Assembly (NCBI GenBank): GCA_027605045.1
Contig: JAQFWX010000039.1
Span: 186,001-250,000 of the forward strand
Reading direction: 5' to 3'
DNA: 64,000 nt
DNA from: Phallus indusiatus
Lineage: Eukaryota > Basidiomycota > Agaricomycetes > Phallales > Phallaceae
A model generated the notes under the pieces. It did no database searches. It had not been told where the DNA came from and worked only from the letters and a program-made list of their open reading frames with translations. Shown in pieces: positions 62,821 to 64,000 of the stretch. A program made the position numbers and the translations under genes. How positions within the stretch are numbered: position 1 is the stretch's first letter; the number at the start of each line of letters is the position of its first letter.

Positions 62821-64000
62821 CAAGCCTGATAAGGTTGTAGTGAATATGTATACACCAGCCAAACAATCGGGACATTACTTACAGTGGCGTTTCGTGCACA
62901 ATGGGCTCGAAATAAAGAGGTGCGAGCATTTGTTCTCGCTTCATTTTCTTTGATCAAATACAAAATTTTCTATAATTGATGATGGCAGTGCTAAAGGAAA
63001 AGGTTCCGTTCGCCAAGTGATCCGCAAGCCATTAGTCATCACAATTCGTCACAGTCACCAAAAAAATTCACTTCAGACTTCAATGGAAACTCTTCACAAC
63101 AGCCCGGAATTTTTTTCGTGTTACGGCAAGGACCAAACGTCAAACGGATACTAACTTCGAAATACATCGAAAGGATAATCATTATCATGTGGATCTCTAT
63201 TGATCTCGAGGTGTTGTCGAGCTCTCATCTCAACAACGTTGGTTGGCAGGACTGCCCTTTTTTGTTTCTTCGCTGATTCAAATGCGACGGGTTTAGTCAA
63301 AATGGTATGTGGCATCAACTTTACTTATTATATCGACCTCTTCATGACGCTGTAGAGAAGCATGCTTGTACATATATGTACAAATCACCTCAGAACGTAT
63401 TCCGATTGCTAATTAACTCAGCCAGGATGACATACATTCGCGCTTTCAAAGATTTGGTTCAAGTCCGTGATAGTCGTTAACGCCATGCCGCAATTCCTAT
63501 TGATGTCCTTCCAGAATTGGTCTGCTTTACTTGGAAGGGATCATTCAAACCCACCGAATGCAACTTGGGTCATGTCACATCCTTATTCCGCGTTGCCCAG
63601 CATTTGTGGGCCCAGGACTTCTTTAGTTGTGCTACGAGCCTAGCTTAGTGCTTGTGTCGGTCCGGTTACATTGAGGTGGTATACATTGGTTCAGTTTCGC
63701 TGCATAGACGAAGCTATTCTGCTTTTCTTCTCACTTCTCAACATCGTTCTGCCTCTACGCAATTCGAACCCTTCTTAATCTTGCGACTTATTGATGTTAC
63801 CCGGTGACGACGTTGTCGGTCCGATTGGCATCCTTGTCAACCAAAGAGTCTACCTTTCACAACAAATGGTACGAGGAACTGACGCTTTTCCTCGTCGAAT
63901 TGTCATCAACTCTCGTGTATTCCGCCGTCTCCATCCCGACCGTTTGACCATGCCTATCTCATGCAGTCATTGTACTGTGGATTTGGAATGAACAATTCGG
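62821..64000. other. 5' flank of copy E with start of block Y
   Basis: Collinear with 30566-31770 of the B flank, except for the inverted segment at 63641-63716. Block Y starts near 63770 and runs off the window. The frame at 63791-63991 is not kept in the B or A copies. Confidence 0.6.
63641..63716. repeat. 76-bp segment, inverted copy of 31392-31467
   Basis: Begins TAGCTT and ends AAGCTA. It is the reverse complement of the B-flank segment with a handful of changes. Confidence 0.8.

Overview
The window is nuclear DNA of a filamentous basidiomycete, most likely an Agaricomycete. The genes have many short GT-AG introns of about 50-60 bases. The left side carries fungal genes: a BEM46-type hydrolase, the fused arginine-biosynthesis gene ARG5,6, and a secreted CBM1-GH5 endoglucanase. 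A DUF6593-like gene and a large family of NACHT-WD40 proteins, both typical of mushrooms, fill the rest. All exon coordinates were read by eye from splice signals, reading phase and comparison among paralogues; none has transcript support here.

Layout: 65-1241 is the 3' part of a BEM46/ABHD13-like serine hydrolase (+). 1242-4901 holds no convincing gene. 4902-8014 is ARG5,6 (-), divergent from the cellulase at 8979-10689 (+). From 11.0 kb to the right edge the window is a tandem array of five NLR-like genes, all on the minus strand: A (11021-16607), B (24641-30044), C (34286-39830), D (42801-50389) and E (56707-62296). Each has a short C2-like N-terminus, a helical region resembling the fungal STAND 'Goodbye' domain, a NACHT NTPase with intact Walker A and B motifs, and a WD40 propeller with a conserved C-terminal cap. 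A, B and E also have upstream exons for a CCHC zinc-finger leader that C and D lack. An F-box-like gene (18947-20513) and a broken DUF6593-like gene (52095-52813) lie between the copies.

The copies are in different states. E reads as one complete frame of 1700 codons. A and C are intact apart from an unresolved last splice junction. B is a pseudogene with a frameshift, an in-frame deletion and a nonsense codon. D is split inside one exon by a 1948-bp element with terminal inverted repeats and a 2-bp target duplication. A solo LTR with a 5-bp target duplication sits 20 bases past the stop codon of E.

The array appears to evolve by segmental duplication and sequence exchange. B and E, with both flanks, are two copies of a segment of at least 11 kb, and one flank carries a 76-bp micro-inversion. 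D is a C-like/A-like mosaic and A a B,E-like/D-like mosaic. Intergenic DNA is largely built from diverged repeat blocks called X, Y and Z below. By family knowledge, NACHT-WD40 STAND proteins of fungi act in non-self recognition and regulated cell death; that role is inferred here, not shown.
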